Origin: Sediminibacterium ginsengisoli | GTDB lineage: Bacteria; Bacteroidota; Bacteroidia; Chitinophagales; Chitinophagaceae | Length of the DNA stretch: 64,000 nucleotides | NCBI GenBank assembly: GCA_945901845.1 | Contig: CAMDLR010000005.1 | Span: forward strand, 21,940-85,939 | Direction: 5' to 3' | In this document: one piece after another, positions 26,981 through 35,948 of the stretch | Layout of the letters: every line of letters begins with the position of its first letter | How positions within the stretch are numbered: position 1 is the first letter of the stretch | The notes under the pieces: model-generated | Seen by the model: the letters and a program-made list of their open reading frames with translations, nothing else | Databases searched by the model: none | Told to the model about the DNA's origin: nothing | Program-made: the position numbers and the translations under genes

Positions 26981-27580
26981 ATGAAAAAGACGTTTATTTT
27001 ATTTGGACTTGTTGTTTTTTTATCAATGCAAGCAGTTGCTCAAGGTGGATTTAGACTTGGTGTAAAAGGTGGTTTAAATTTAAACAAAGTGAATGGCCAA
27101 TCTTTTAATGATGTTTTTGATATGGGCTATATGGCTGGCGCTTTTGCAGAAATTGACATCAATAAATTTATTGGTATTCAACCAGAGCTATTGTACAGTC
27201 AAACCATGACTAAACGTTCTAGTTTTTCTACATTATATAATACTAGATTTAGCCAATCTTTTTTAATTGACAACGCCTATACAAGACTCAACTATTTAAG
27301 TATCCCTATTTTACTCCGCCTTAATTTAGGTAAGCTTATTACATTTAATGCAGGCCCTCAATATGGCATACTTATTGGTCAAGATAAAAATGTTTTAAAC
27401 AACGCGCAAAATGCGTTTAAGTCAGGCGATATATCTGCAGTAGTGGGTGCGCAATTAAATTTGAGTTCTTTCAGAATCTATGGAAGATACGTAGCGGGCT
27501 TGCAAAATATTAATGCTATTGATGACATGGAAACATGGAAAACGGCTTCGTTGCAACTTGGTATTGGACTTAAATTCTAA
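26981..27580 (+). CDS. PorT-family small outer-membrane beta-barrel
   Basis: A 199-residue exported protein: signal peptide of about 20 residues ending AVAQ, then a repeated-strand barrel (starting GFRLGVKGGLNLNKVNG) with the PorT-like elements FIGIQPELLYSQ, YLSIPILLRLN and FNAGPQYGILIG, and the C-terminal aromatic LQLGIGLKF. The family is common in Bacteroidetes outer membranes; members include the T9SS factor PorT, but most are uncharacterised. Its stop is 4 bases from the convergent mgtE stop. Confidence 0.82.
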   Translation: MKKTFILFGLVVFLSMQAVAQGGFRLGVKGGLNLNKVNGQSFNDVFDMGYMAGAFAEIDINKFIGIQPELLYSQTMTKRSSFSTLYNTRFSQSFLIDNAYTRLNYLSIPILLRLNLGKLITFNAGPQYGILIGQDKNVLNNAQNAFKSGDISAVVGAQLNLSSFRIYGRYVAGLQNINAIDDMETWKTASLQLGIGLKF

Positions 27581-27584
27581 GTCG

Positions 27585-28976
27585 TTATAAAAGTAGTCCT
27601 TGGAGGAATAAATAGGCAAAGCTAAAATAGATAATGAGCCCAGTTACATCTACAAGTGTAGCAACAAATGGTGCCGAAGAAACGGCTGGGTCAAATCCTA
27701 AACGCTTTAAAAAGATGGGTAGCATAGAGCCTGATAAGGTACCCCATAACACAACGCCGATTAATGAAAATCCAACGGTAAATCCAATCATCATCCAGTG
27801 TTCACCATAAATATTGGGGAAGATAGAATGCCATACACCTACGCGTATAAAACCAATGATACCAAGTACAGTGCCCAGTAACATGCCGCTGGTAATTTCT
27901 CGGCGTAGCACGCGCCACCAATCGGTAATGGTAATTTCACCAACGGCCATAGCCTGAATAATAAGGGTAGAAGCTTGTGATCCACTATTGCCACCACTAG
28001 AAATAATAAGTGGTACAAATAATGCAAGCACAATGGCTTTTGCAATTTCATCTTGGAAATAACCCATGGCAGTAGCTGTGAGCATTTCACCAATAAATAA
28101 TACCACCAACCAGCCCACTCTTTTTTTGAAGAGTTTTAGTAAAGGGATATCTAAATAAGGTTCATTTAAGGCTTCGGTACCACCCATTTTTTGCATGTCT
28201 TCGCTGAACTCTTCGTTGGCAACCCAAAGCATATCATCGATGGTTACAATACCTAGTAAAATATTATTATCATCCACCACCGGAAGTGCCACGCGGTTGT
28301 TCATTTTAAACACTTGGTTGGCGTGTTCCTGGTCGTCATGTACATTTAAGGAAACAATACGACCATCAATAATTTCATCCATTCTTTTATTGGGTGCCGC
28401 TAAAATAACGTCTCTAATTCTGATGTCATCCACCAGTTCGCCATTTTGATCAATGATATAAATAACATCGATGGTTTCAGAATTTTTTCCAAACTTTCGG
28501 ATGGTATCAAAAACTTCAGTAACGGTATTGTAAGCGAATACATAAACATAGTCGGGGGTCATTAAACGGCCCACACTATCCTCGGGGTACCCAAGCATGG
28601 CGAGGGTAATTTTTCTTTCTTCGGGGTCGAGTAATTTAATTAAATCACGAATGGCCGCTTTAGGAAGTTCCTCCAAAAAGTCGGTACGGTCATCGGCGGG
28701 GAGCTCATTTAGTAACTCGGCAGTTTTTGAAGAAGGCAGTTCTTTTACAATGTCTTTTTGCTGGGCAATGTCTAAAATTTTGAATACACTAGCCGCCCTA
28801 TGAATGGCCATGTTTGCAATAATTTGGGCTTCGTACTCAGGATATTCATTGATAAGCTCCGCCACATCGCTAATATTTTGATCATCTAGAAACTCTTTAA
28901 TTTCCAGCTTATCTTCCTTAGCGATGAGTAGTTCAAACTGTTCATTGATATTTAATTGGTCTAGCTCCAAAGACAT
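27585..28976 (-). CDS. mgtE: magnesium transporter MgtE
   Basis: MgtE is a Mg2+-gated Mg2+ channel. All three parts are present in 463 residues: the N-terminal helical domain (about 1-130, with ELPSSKTAELLNELPADDRTDFLEELP), two CBS domains (about 135-265, MTPDYVYVFAYNTVTEVFDTIRKF and VALPVVDDNNILLGIVTIDDML), and five membrane helices in the last 170 residues, with LIISSGGNSGSQASTLIIQAMAVGEI and DPAVSSAPFVATLVDVTGLIIYF lining the pore. No M-box riboswitch is apparent in the short upstream region. Confidence 0.94.
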   Translation of the reverse strand: MSLELDQLNINEQFELLIAKEDKLEIKEFLDDQNISDVAELINEYPEYEAQIIANMAIHRAASVFKILDIAQQKDIVKELPSSKTAELLNELPADDRTDFLEELPKAAIRDLIKLLDPEERKITLAMLGYPEDSVGRLMTPDYVYVFAYNTVTEVFDTIRKFGKNSETIDVIYIIDQNGELVDDIRIRDVILAAPNKRMDEIIDGRIVSLNVHDDQEHANQVFKMNNRVALPVVDDNNILLGIVTIDDMLWVANEEFSEDMQKMGGTEALNEPYLDIPLLKLFKKRVGWLVVLFIGEMLTATAMGYFQDEIAKAIVLALFVPLIISSGGNSGSQASTLIIQAMAVGEITITDWWRVLRREITSGMLLGTVLGIIGFIRVGVWHSIFPNIYGEHWMMIGFTVGFSLIGVVLWGTLSGSMLPIFLKRLGFDPAVSSAPFVATLVDVTGLIIYFSFAYLFLQGLLL

Positions 28977-29061
28977 GGGCGCAATTTAGTCATCATTTAT
29001 GATTCGTCCATATTAATTGATATGAAAAGAGGCTGTATCTTCATATCCGACATTGATTTAT

Positions 29062-29445
29062 ATGATATTACCCATTTTAACCATTGCCCCATCTGATCAG
29101 CGCGGAAGGGGTGTGTTTGCCACCGAAAGTATTGAGGTGGGCACTACGATAGAAATTTCGCCGGTGTTGGTGGTGAGTCCCACAGAAAGGGCTGAACTTG
29201 AAAAGACAGTCTTGTATGATTATATTTTTGAATGGGGTGACGATTTATTGTCGGCCTGTGTAGCGCTTGGTTATCTTTCTATTTACAATCATTCTTATGC
29301 AGCCAACTGCGTATATGAAATGGATTTTGATAACGCCACTATTTCTATTACAACCGTAAAGCCAGTTGCTGCTGGTGACGAATTATTTATTAATTATAAT
29401 GCAGAGCCTGATAACACAAAACCCATTTGGTTTGAGGCTACATAA
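29062..29445 (+). CDS. SET-domain protein
   Basis: The 127-residue protein is a stand-alone SET domain. Visible motifs are GRGVFATESI (AdoMet loop), YNHSYAANC (the NHS motif) and AGDELFINYNAE, the catalytic Tyr-containing end. Bacterial SET proteins of this small type may methylate lysines, but no substrate is known. I use the ATG at 29062; a TTG at 29053 is in frame. It is followed by the DUF3472-FKBP gene 10 bases later, probably on the same transcript. Confidence 0.83.
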   Translation: MILPILTIAPSDQRGRGVFATESIEVGTTIEISPVLVVSPTERAELEKTVLYDYIFEWGDDLLSACVALGYLSIYNHSYAANCVYEMDFDNATISITTVKPVAAGDELFINYNAEPDNTKPIWFEAT

Positions 29446-29455
29446 ATATATAACT

Positions 29456-31159
29456 ATGAAAAAAAATATGTTTAGTGTTGTTTTATTATTAATGTTGAGT
29501 GGAAGTTTATTTGCGCAAAGTGATAGTGCGCTATCTGTTACGACTGCTTACATAACCCCGCTTAACACAGAGATTCAATTGCAAGATGAAGAAGAGGAAG
29601 ATCAATTTGTACAAGGAGCTCCTACGTATTACAACTGGAAACAAGCTAGTAAGCAAATTCATTTTTTTGTAAAAATCAGAAAGGCCGGGGAGTTGCGCGT
29701 TCAGTTGCAGTTCAAAAATAAATGGGCCCAGCCTATTCAAGTAAGTGTGGGTGCTACTGTACTTAAAGTGACGCTTCCTGCAACGAGTAAATTTACAACC
29801 CTTAAACTGGGTAAGGTTTCAATAACCGACACAGGCTTTGTTCAAATCACTTTATCAGTGCCTCAAAATACGGCGCGTATGCAGGCGTCTATTGCGGGAA
29901 TTTTGCTGGGCGGCACAGCGGTGGAACAAATGCATTACAACCACAAACCTAGGCGCAATGCGGCATCGGTGCATTTAAAATACCCGGTTTCAGATAGCAT
30001 TAAAACAGTTTCATTTTATAATGAAATAACCGTCCCTGCTGGCTTTGATCCAATTCATACCTATTATATGGCCTGTGGTTTTGCACGTGGTTATTTTGGT
30101 ATTCAGGTAAATAGTGAAAAGGAAAGACGCGTTATATTTTCGGTGTGGGATGCGGGTAACGAAGCTGTAGATCGTAATAAAGTAGAAACTGATAACAGGG
30201 TTGTGCTACTTGCAAAAGGGGACAGTGTAATTACCAATGATTTTGGTAACGAAGGTACAGGAGGGCATAGCCATTTGGTGTACCCATGGAAAACCCAAAC
30301 CACGTATAAATTTTTAGTAACTGCATTAACCGATTCTGCTTCTCAAACAACTATTTACTCGGGTTATTTTTATTTACCAGAAAAACAAAGATGGAAATTA
30401 ATAGCGAGTTTTTCGGCATCAAAAGATGGGAAGCCTTTACGAGGCTTATATTCATTTAGTGAAAACTTTGTAGGTATTAATGGTCAACTAGAAAGAAAAG
30501 CTTTGTTTGGAAATCAGTGGATTCAAAACGGTGCCAATGGGCAGTGGAGTGAGTTAACAGAAGCGCGTTTTTCTTATGATGTGACTGGTAAAATGGGAGA
30601 CCGAATCGATTATGGTGCGGGCGTTACTGCAAATGGTGCATTTGAACTTTGGCATGGCGGGTTTAAAAATGCCACAGCAAATTATGGCCAATCCTTTACG
30701 AGGCCAGCACTTTTAAATAAACCAGTTATTGATTTTACAAAAGATGCCGACTCTTTGAGTTTGGCACAAAAAGATATTGCGCAAATTAAAGCAGCTGTTG
30801 CAGCAGGTATTATAGATACTACAGGAAGTGTTGGTGGCGTTTATTATCAGATTGTAAAAGAAGGCAGTGGTGAATATGTAAATGTAACCGATACAGTCAC
30901 TGTTTTTTATAAAGGAACACTTTTAAAAGACGGCTCTATTTTTGATCAAACAAAAGATAAGCCTGCACGTTTTCCTTTGCAACGATTAATTAAAGGTTGG
31001 CAAATAGGAGTGCCTAAATGTAGGGTAGGTGGCACCATAAAAATTATTATTCCAGCGGGTATCGCTTATGGTATGCGCACAAGAAGTAAAGCCATACCGC
31101 CCAATAGTGTGTTGGTATTTGAGATTGAGGTAGTTAAAGCAGCGCCTGCCAAAAGCTAG
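29456..31159 (+). CDS. exported DUF5077/DUF3472 protein fused to an FKBP-type prolyl isomerase
   Basis: From the ATG at 29456 the product has 567 residues and a signal peptide ending SLFAQ (about 20). An N-terminal jelly-roll-like part (about 35-175, DUF5077-like) is followed by DUF3472 (about 180-390: YFGIQVNSEKERRVIFSVWDAG, GTGGHSHLVYPWK, LYSFSENFVG). The last 120 residues are an FKBP domain (VTVFYKGTLLKDGSIFDQT, PLQRLIKGWQIGVPKCRVGG, IPPNSVLVFEIEVVKA). This is predicted to be a periplasmic or surface protein that combines carbohydrate-associated modules with a folding catalyst. A longer start inside the SET gene is in frame but lacks a signal peptide. Confidence 0.8.
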   Translation: MKKNMFSVVLLLMLSGSLFAQSDSALSVTTAYITPLNTEIQLQDEEEEDQFVQGAPTYYNWKQASKQIHFFVKIRKAGELRVQLQFKNKWAQPIQVSVGATVLKVTLPATSKFTTLKLGKVSITDTGFVQITLSVPQNTARMQASIAGILLGGTAVEQMHYNHKPRRNAASVHLKYPVSDSIKTVSFYNEITVPAGFDPIHTYYMACGFARGYFGIQVNSEKERRVIFSVWDAGNEAVDRNKVETDNRVVLLAKGDSVITNDFGNEGTGGHSHLVYPWKTQTTYKFLVTALTDSASQTTIYSGYFYLPEKQRWKLIASFSASKDGKPLRGLYSFSENFVGINGQLERKALFGNQWIQNGANGQWSELTEARFSYDVTGKMGDRIDYGAGVTANGAFELWHGGFKNATANYGQSFTRPALLNKPVIDFTKDADSLSLAQKDIAQIKAAVAAGIIDTTGSVGGVYYQIVKEGSGEYVNVTDTVTVFYKGTLLKDGSIFDQTKDKPARFPLQRLIKGWQIGVPKCRVGGTIKIIIPAGIAYGMRTRSKAIPPNSVLVFEIEVVKAAPAKS

Positions 31160-31205
31160 TTTTGTGGAGGGTTTTAGGTTATTTGACGGCTAAATTTCAA
31201 TTTTA

Positions 31206-31237
31206 TTTGCTCAATGCCCACCAAGGCGCTATTTTTG
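31206..31237 (+). promoter_or_regulatory. his operon promoter (-33 and -7)
   Basis: TTTG at 31206-31209, 20 bases, then TATTTTTG at 31230-31237 is a textbook Bacteroidetes promoter. The leader-peptide ATG lies 7 bases after it. Confidence 0.82.
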
Positions 31238-31244
31238 TACTCTA

Positions 31245-31295
31245 ATGAAGCAATTTACACATAACCACCATCATCATTTCTTACCAAACGGGTAG
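31245..31295 (+). CDS. hisL: histidine operon leader peptide
   Basis: A 16-codon frame encodes MKQFTHNHHHHFLPNG followed by TAG. Five of its 16 residues are His, four of them consecutive, using both CAT and CAC. It begins 7 bases after a complete promoter and ends 33 bases before the terminator stem that precedes hisG. The function is regulatory: ribosome speed over the His codons (31260-31277) reports charged tRNA-His. It is far too short for ordinary gene finding but its position and composition leave little doubt. Confidence 0.9.
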   Translation: MKQFTHNHHHHFLPNG

Positions 31296-31360
31296 GCTGT
31301 AGGTGTTTGTGTCATAATAAAACATTGAAGAGGCTTACCATTTGGTAGGCCTCTTTTATT
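31281..31360 (+). promoter_or_regulatory. his operon transcription attenuator (alternative hairpins)
   Basis: Four segments can pair in mutually exclusive ways. Segment 1 (TTACC, 31281-31285) pairs with segment 2 (GGTAGGCT, 31291-31298); segment 2 can instead pair over about 8 bp with segment 3 (AGGCTTACC, 31331-31339); segment 3 pairs with segment 4 (31344-31355) to form the terminator. A ribosome stalled on the His codons would cover segment 1 and free segment 2 to capture segment 3, allowing read-through; a ribosome at the TAG (31293-31295) covers segment 2 and lets the terminator form. The pairing is read directly from sequence; the mechanism is inferred by analogy with known his attenuators. 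Confidence 0.82.
31328..31360 (+). terminator. his attenuator terminator hairpin
   Basis: A 12-bp stem (31328-31339 with 31344-31355, one T-G wobble) closes an ATTT loop and is followed at once by TTATTTT. It is an intrinsic terminator 14 bases ahead of hisG. Confidence 0.88.
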
Positions 31361-31373
31361 TTAAACTAAGTAT

Positions 31374-32228
31374 ATGAAATTAAGGTTAGCGATTCAAAAA
31401 AGTGGGCGATTGCACGACGATTCTATTAAACTTTTAAAAGAGTGTGGGATTGATATTAGTAATGGCCTAAACAAGTTAAAGGCAGAAGCTTCTAATTTCC
31501 CCATCGAAGTTTATTTTTTGCGTGATGATGATATTCCTCAATACGTTGAAGATGGTGTTGCAGATATTGGTATTGTAGGAGAAAATGTAGTGTATGAAAA
31601 AAACAAGCCACTAACAGTACTCAACAAATTGGGCTTTGGTAAATGTAGGCTTAGTATTGCTGTGCGTAAATCTGAAAATTATACAGGCTTATCATTTTTA
31701 GAAGGTAAAAAAGTGGCTACTAGCTATCCAGTTATTTTATCAAAATATTTAAAAGACAAGGGTGTAGCTGCTGAGGTGCATGAAATTAGCGGAAGCGTAG
31801 AAATTGCGCCTAGTATAGGTCTTGCTGATGCTATTTGTGATTTGGTAAGTAGTGGATCTACTTTATTTTCGAATGGATTAAAAGAAGTGGAAACCATTTT
31901 GGTTTCGGAAGCTGTGCTGGTAGCAACCAACTTAATTAGTGCCGAAAAGCAGGCTATCATTGACCGTTTATTATTTAGAATGGAGGCTGTAAAAAAGGCG
32001 CGCAACACCAAATACATTTTATTAAATGCACCCAATGAGAAACTATCGGATATCATTGCATTATTACCTGGCATGAAAAGCCCTACAGTTTTACCTTTAG
32101 CAGAACCAGGTTGGAGTAGCGTGCATAGCGTACTCAATGAAAATGATTTTTGGGAAATTATTGAGCAGTTAAAAGCAGCTGGTGCGCAAGGAATTTTAGT
32201 AGTACCCATAGAAAAAATGGTGATATAA
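31374..32228 (+). CDS. hisG: ATP phosphoribosyltransferase, long form
   Basis: HisG joins ATP and PRPP in the first step of histidine synthesis and is the feedback-controlled enzyme. At 284 residues it is the long form: the catalytic periplasmic-binding-protein-like domain (LRLAIQKSGRLHDDS, then the PRPP-binding ISGSVEIAPSIGLADAICDLVSSGSTL) followed by a C-terminal HisG_C regulatory domain (about 212-284, ending GILVVPIEKMVI) that senses histidine. No HisZ partner is therefore needed. It is the first structural gene after the attenuator; hisD starts 9 bases after its stop. Confidence 0.95.
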   Translation: MKLRLAIQKSGRLHDDSIKLLKECGIDISNGLNKLKAEASNFPIEVYFLRDDDIPQYVEDGVADIGIVGENVVYEKNKPLTVLNKLGFGKCRLSIAVRKSENYTGLSFLEGKKVATSYPVILSKYLKDKGVAAEVHEISGSVEIAPSIGLADAICDLVSSGSTLFSNGLKEVETILVSEAVLVATNLISAEKQAIIDRLLFRMEAVKKARNTKYILLNAPNEKLSDIIALLPGMKSPTVLPLAEPGWSSVHSVLNENDFWEIIEQLKAAGAQGILVVPIEKMVI

Positions 32229-32237
32229 AAATATTGT

Positions 32238-33518
32238 ATGAAAATAATTGTAAACCCTTTAGTAGAGTCACTTCCGGAATTACTGCAAAGACCAGTAATG
32301 GATCATGCTGCACTGCAAACTGTAGTGCAGGCTGTTTTAGATGCGGTACGCACAGGAGGTGACAAAGCGGTAGCTTCCTACACAAAACAATTTGATGGTG
32401 TTGACATTGATAATCTGCAAGTTTCTACTTCAGAAATAAATGAAGCTACGCTATCACTTGCACCTGCATTAAAAGAAGCCATACTGCTTGCTGCAAAAAA
32501 TATTCGTTGTTTTCATGAAGCGCAGGTAAATGGTCCAGTATCAATAGAAACGATGCCAGGTGTGCGTTGCTGGCGTAAAACTGTGGGAATTGATAAAGTG
32601 GGGCTTTATATACCGGGTGGATCAGCACCATTATTTAGTACAGTTTTGATGCTGGGTATTCCTGCAGTGATAGCAGGTTGTAAAGAAATTATTTTATGTA
32701 CGCCTCCATCAAAAGACGGATTAGTACACCCAGCTATTTTATATGCAGCATCGGTGGTAGGTGTTACTAGTATCTATAAAATAGGTGGTGTGCAGGCCAT
32801 TGCGGCTATGGCATACGGCACCGAAACGGTGCCGCAGGTGTATAAAATTTTTGGTCCGGGCAACCAGTATGTTACTGCGGCAAAACAACTGGTACAACAA
32901 TCAGGTGTGGCTATTGATATGCCTGCAGGGCCTAGCGAAGTGTGTGTATTAGCCGACGAAACTTGTAATCCGGCTTTTGTAGCTTCTGATTTATTATCGC
33001 AGGCAGAACATGGGCCGGATAGTCAGGTGCTACTAGTAAGTACGAGTAGCATAGTCGTAGATCAAATAAACGACGCCTTAGCGTCGCAATTAGCGGTACT
33101 CCCACGAAAAAATATTGCGCAACAGGCACTTGAAAACAGCACTGCCATTGTAGTTGACTCCATGGAGCGGGCTATTTTTATTGTAAATAGTTACGCTGCA
33201 GAGCACCTTATTATTGCTTGCAAAAATGATGAAGTAATTGGCGAACAAATAACCAATGGAGGTTCTGTTTTTTTAGGAAATTACAGTCCAGAATCGGTGG
33301 GCGATTATGCGAGCGGCACTAACCATACATTACCTACAAGTGGTTATGCAAGGGCCTATAGTGGCGTGAGTGTAGATAGTTTTGTTAAAAAAATAACCTA
33401 TCAAAAATTAACGCCTGCTGGCCTACAAGCCATTGGAGCAGCAGTAGAAACCATGGCAGCAGCAGAAGGATTAGACGCACATAAAAATGCAATCACCATT
33501 CGTTTGCAAACATTATAA
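32238..33518 (+). CDS. hisD: histidinol dehydrogenase
   Basis: HisD oxidises histidinol to histidine in two NAD-dependent steps. The 426 residues carry VGLYIPGGSAPLFSTVLM, the IYKIGGVQAIAAMAYGTETVPQVYKIFGPGNQYV segment, and the signature IDMPAGPSEVCVLADETCNPAFVASDLLSQAEHGPDSQ with Zn- and catalytic residues, then the GNYSPESVGDYASGTNHTLPT region. It lies in the hisGDC series. Confidence 0.96.
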   Translation: MKIIVNPLVESLPELLQRPVMDHAALQTVVQAVLDAVRTGGDKAVASYTKQFDGVDIDNLQVSTSEINEATLSLAPALKEAILLAAKNIRCFHEAQVNGPVSIETMPGVRCWRKTVGIDKVGLYIPGGSAPLFSTVLMLGIPAVIAGCKEIILCTPPSKDGLVHPAILYAASVVGVTSIYKIGGVQAIAAMAYGTETVPQVYKIFGPGNQYVTAAKQLVQQSGVAIDMPAGPSEVCVLADETCNPAFVASDLLSQAEHGPDSQVLLVSTSSIVVDQINDALASQLAVLPRKNIAQQALENSTAIVVDSMERAIFIVNSYAAEHLIIACKNDEVIGEQITNGGSVFLGNYSPESVGDYASGTNHTLPTSGYARAYSGVSVDSFVKKITYQKLTPAGLQAIGAAVETMAAAEGLDAHKNAITIRLQTL

Positions 33519-33544
33519 ATTCTTGAAAGTATAAATACAGTAGC

Positions 33545-34597
33545 ATGTTTGATGTTCAAAAATTAGTGAGAGAAAATATTAAAAACCTGGCACCGTATTC
33601 ATCGGCGAGAGATGAATTTAGTGGTATGGCTAAAGTTTTTTTAGACGCCAATGAAAATAGTTTTGGTTCACCACTAACCAAGTGGTACAACCGCTATCCA
33701 GACCCGCATCAAGTGGCTATTAAGGCTGCATTATCTGTGATAAAATCGGTTCCGGCGGAACAAGTATTTATTGGCAACGGAAGTGATGAGTGCATTGATT
33801 TATTGTTTAGAAGTTTTTGTGCGCCAGGCAAGGATAATGTTATTATTTGTCCCCCAACTTATGGCATGTATGAAGTGAGTGCGAATATCAATGATATTCA
33901 AATTAAAAAAGCGCCACTGCTTCCTGATTTTCAATTAGACCTGATTCATTTAGAAAATTTAATTGACGCCAACACTAAAATAATATGGATTTGTTCGCCT
34001 AACAATCCCACAGGAAATTCTATGGAACGTTCCTCAATAGAAATGGTGCTTAATAATTTTAATGGCCTAGTCGTTATTGATGAAGCGTATATCAATTTTT
34101 CAAAACAAAAATCTTTTATTCAGGAGTTGCAAGACTATCCCAATTTAGTGGTGTTGCAAACATTAAGTAAAGCTTGGGGACTTGCTGGATTAAGACTTGG
34201 TATGGCTTTTGCTTCTGAAGCTATCATAGGCATTTTAGACAAAGTAAAGCCTCCGTATAATATCAATACCGCAACCCAAGAGCTAGTGCTTAAAGCGTTA
34301 GAAGAAGTGGGGCAGGTAAATGGTATGATTAAAATTATTGTACATATGCGTGAGGCGCTAGCGAATGTGTTTAGAAAAATGCCTACCGTAGAAAAAGTGT
34401 ACCCTTCCGATGCTAACTTTTTACTCGTTAAAATAGTAGATGCCAGGGCGGTATATGACTTTTTGTTAACACAGCAAATAGTGGTTAGAGACCGGAGTAG
34501 CGTGGAACTTTGTGAAAACTGCCTCCGAATTACCATTGGCACGGAAAAAGAAAACACGTTGCTTGTAGATGCCATGCAGGCCTGGTTCAACAGGTAA
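33545..34597 (+). CDS. hisC: histidinol-phosphate aminotransferase
   Basis: A PLP-dependent fold-type I aminotransferase of 350 residues that converts imidazole-acetol phosphate to histidinol phosphate. LDANENSFGSPL and NRYPDPHQ are typical HisC N-terminal motifs, NNPTGN binds substrate, and the PLP Lys is in TLSKAWGLAGLRLG (about residue 211). It starts 26 bases after hisD. After it the expected hisB is displaced by two unrelated genes. Confidence 0.96.
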   Translation: MFDVQKLVRENIKNLAPYSSARDEFSGMAKVFLDANENSFGSPLTKWYNRYPDPHQVAIKAALSVIKSVPAEQVFIGNGSDECIDLLFRSFCAPGKDNVIICPPTYGMYEVSANINDIQIKKAPLLPDFQLDLIHLENLIDANTKIIWICSPNNPTGNSMERSSIEMVLNNFNGLVVIDEAYINFSKQKSFIQELQDYPNLVVLQTLSKAWGLAGLRLGMAFASEAIIGILDKVKPPYNINTATQELVLKALEEVGQVNGMIKIIVHMREALANVFRKMPTVEKVYPSDANFLLVKIVDARAVYDFLLTQQIVVRDRSSVELCENCLRITIGTEKENTLLVDAMQAWFNR

Positions 34598-34664
34598 ACA
34601 AAATGACCATCACGTTTAAATAATAATTATATTAGGGTTCTATTTATACACCAATTTTTATACC

Positions 34665-35942
34665 ATGAAAAAAGTTACTCAATTTTTAGTTTTCTCAAGC
34701 TTGTTTATTTCGATGTTGCTTGCGCATGTTAGCGTATCTGCACAAAATATTAAGCCCGATGAAGATAATGCAGGCTTAACATTACCAAAAGGATTTGCTG
34801 CATTGAAAGTGGCAGATAATTTAGGTCGTACAAGACATATTGTAGTAAATAAACAAGGTGCTATTTATGCTAAACTTGAAAGACTTGATAATGGCAAAGG
34901 CGTTTTAGTTTTAAAAGATACCGATGGTGATGGAAGAGCAGAAACTAAAACATCATTTGGAAATTATACTGGTACAGGTATTGCTATCAAAGGCAATTAT
35001 TTATATGCTGCTTCTAACAAAGAAGTATTTAAGTATGCGTTAAATGATAATGGTGACATTGTTGATGAAAATGCAGCAGCTACTATTGTTACTGGGCTCG
35101 TTGATAAAGGACAACACAACTCAAAATCTATTACACTAGATAATGCAGGTAATATTTATGTAAACGTTGGTGCACCGTCAAATTCATGCCAAGAAAAAGA
35201 CCGCACCAAAGGTTCGATGGGTATGATGCCTTGTCCAATACTAGATTCGGCAGGTGGTATTTGGCAGTTTAAAGTAGATCAGTTAAACCAGAGCTACGCT
35301 TCAGGTGTGCGCTATGCAACTGGACTTAGAAATGTGGTAGGACTTGATTGGAATAATCAACTTAATCAGTTGTTTGTGACACAGCATGGTAGAGATATGC
35401 TTAATAATTTATTTCCTGATTTATACGATACTACAATTAGTGCCGAGCTTCCTTCAGAAACCATGTACGCTATAAAAAAAGGCGACAATGCAGGCTGGCC
35501 TTTTATTTACTATGATCATGTAAAAGGAAAAAAAATGATGGCACCAGAATATGGTGGTGATGGGGTTAAAACAGTGGATGATAAATACATCAATCCAGCG
35601 ATGGCGTTTCCTGCGCACATGGCACCTAACGGTCTTTTATTTTACACCGGTAATCAATTCCCTGCTCGTTATAAAAATGGTGCGTTTATTGCGTTTCATG
35701 GCTCATGGAATAGATCACCGCTTCCGCAAGAAGGCTATTATGTTGTGTTTGTACCTTACGAAAACGGTAAGCCAACAGGTAAGTGGGAAGTATTTGCAAA
35801 CGGATTTTCTGGAAAATCAGTGGTGAAAAATCCACGTGATGCACAGCACCGTCCTTGCGGTTTAGCAGAAGGCCCTGATGGCTCTTTGTACATCTCTGAT
35901 GATGTGAAAGGAACGATTTATAGAATTATGTATCAAAAATAA
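34665..35942 (+). CDS. PQQ-dependent sugar dehydrogenase (sorbosone dehydrogenase-like)
   Basis: The 425-residue exported protein has a signal peptide (about 1-26, ending VSAQ) and a six-bladed beta-propeller like L-sorbosone/glucose dehydrogenases: ATGLRNVVGLDWN, FVTQHGRDML, KKGDNAGWPFIYYDH, FIAFHGSWNRS and CGLAEGPDGSLYISDDVKGTIYRI. It would oxidise sugars in the periplasm using PQQ, although no PQQ biosynthesis genes are in the window. It sits inside the his operon with a 67-base gap after hisC and a near-match promoter (TATATTAG, 34628-34635). It is followed 6 bases later by cytochrome c, its likely electron acceptor. Confidence 0.84.
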   Translation: MKKVTQFLVFSSLFISMLLAHVSVSAQNIKPDEDNAGLTLPKGFAALKVADNLGRTRHIVVNKQGAIYAKLERLDNGKGVLVLKDTDGDGRAETKTSFGNYTGTGIAIKGNYLYAASNKEVFKYALNDNGDIVDENAAATIVTGLVDKGQHNSKSITLDNAGNIYVNVGAPSNSCQEKDRTKGSMGMMPCPILDSAGGIWQFKVDQLNQSYASGVRYATGLRNVVGLDWNNQLNQLFVTQHGRDMLNNLFPDLYDTTISAELPSETMYAIKKGDNAGWPFIYYDHVKGKKMMAPEYGGDGVKTVDDKYINPAMAFPAHMAPNGLLFYTGNQFPARYKNGAFIAFHGSWNRSPLPQEGYYVVFVPYENGKPTGKWEVFANGFSGKSVVKNPRDAQHRPCGLAEGPDGSLYISDDVKGTIYRIMYQK

Positions 35943-35948
35943 AAAAAC

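Noticed and set aside
31724..32209. 161-residue antisense frame in hisG
   Set aside because: hisG is unambiguous over its whole length and the antisense product has no motif or start signal.
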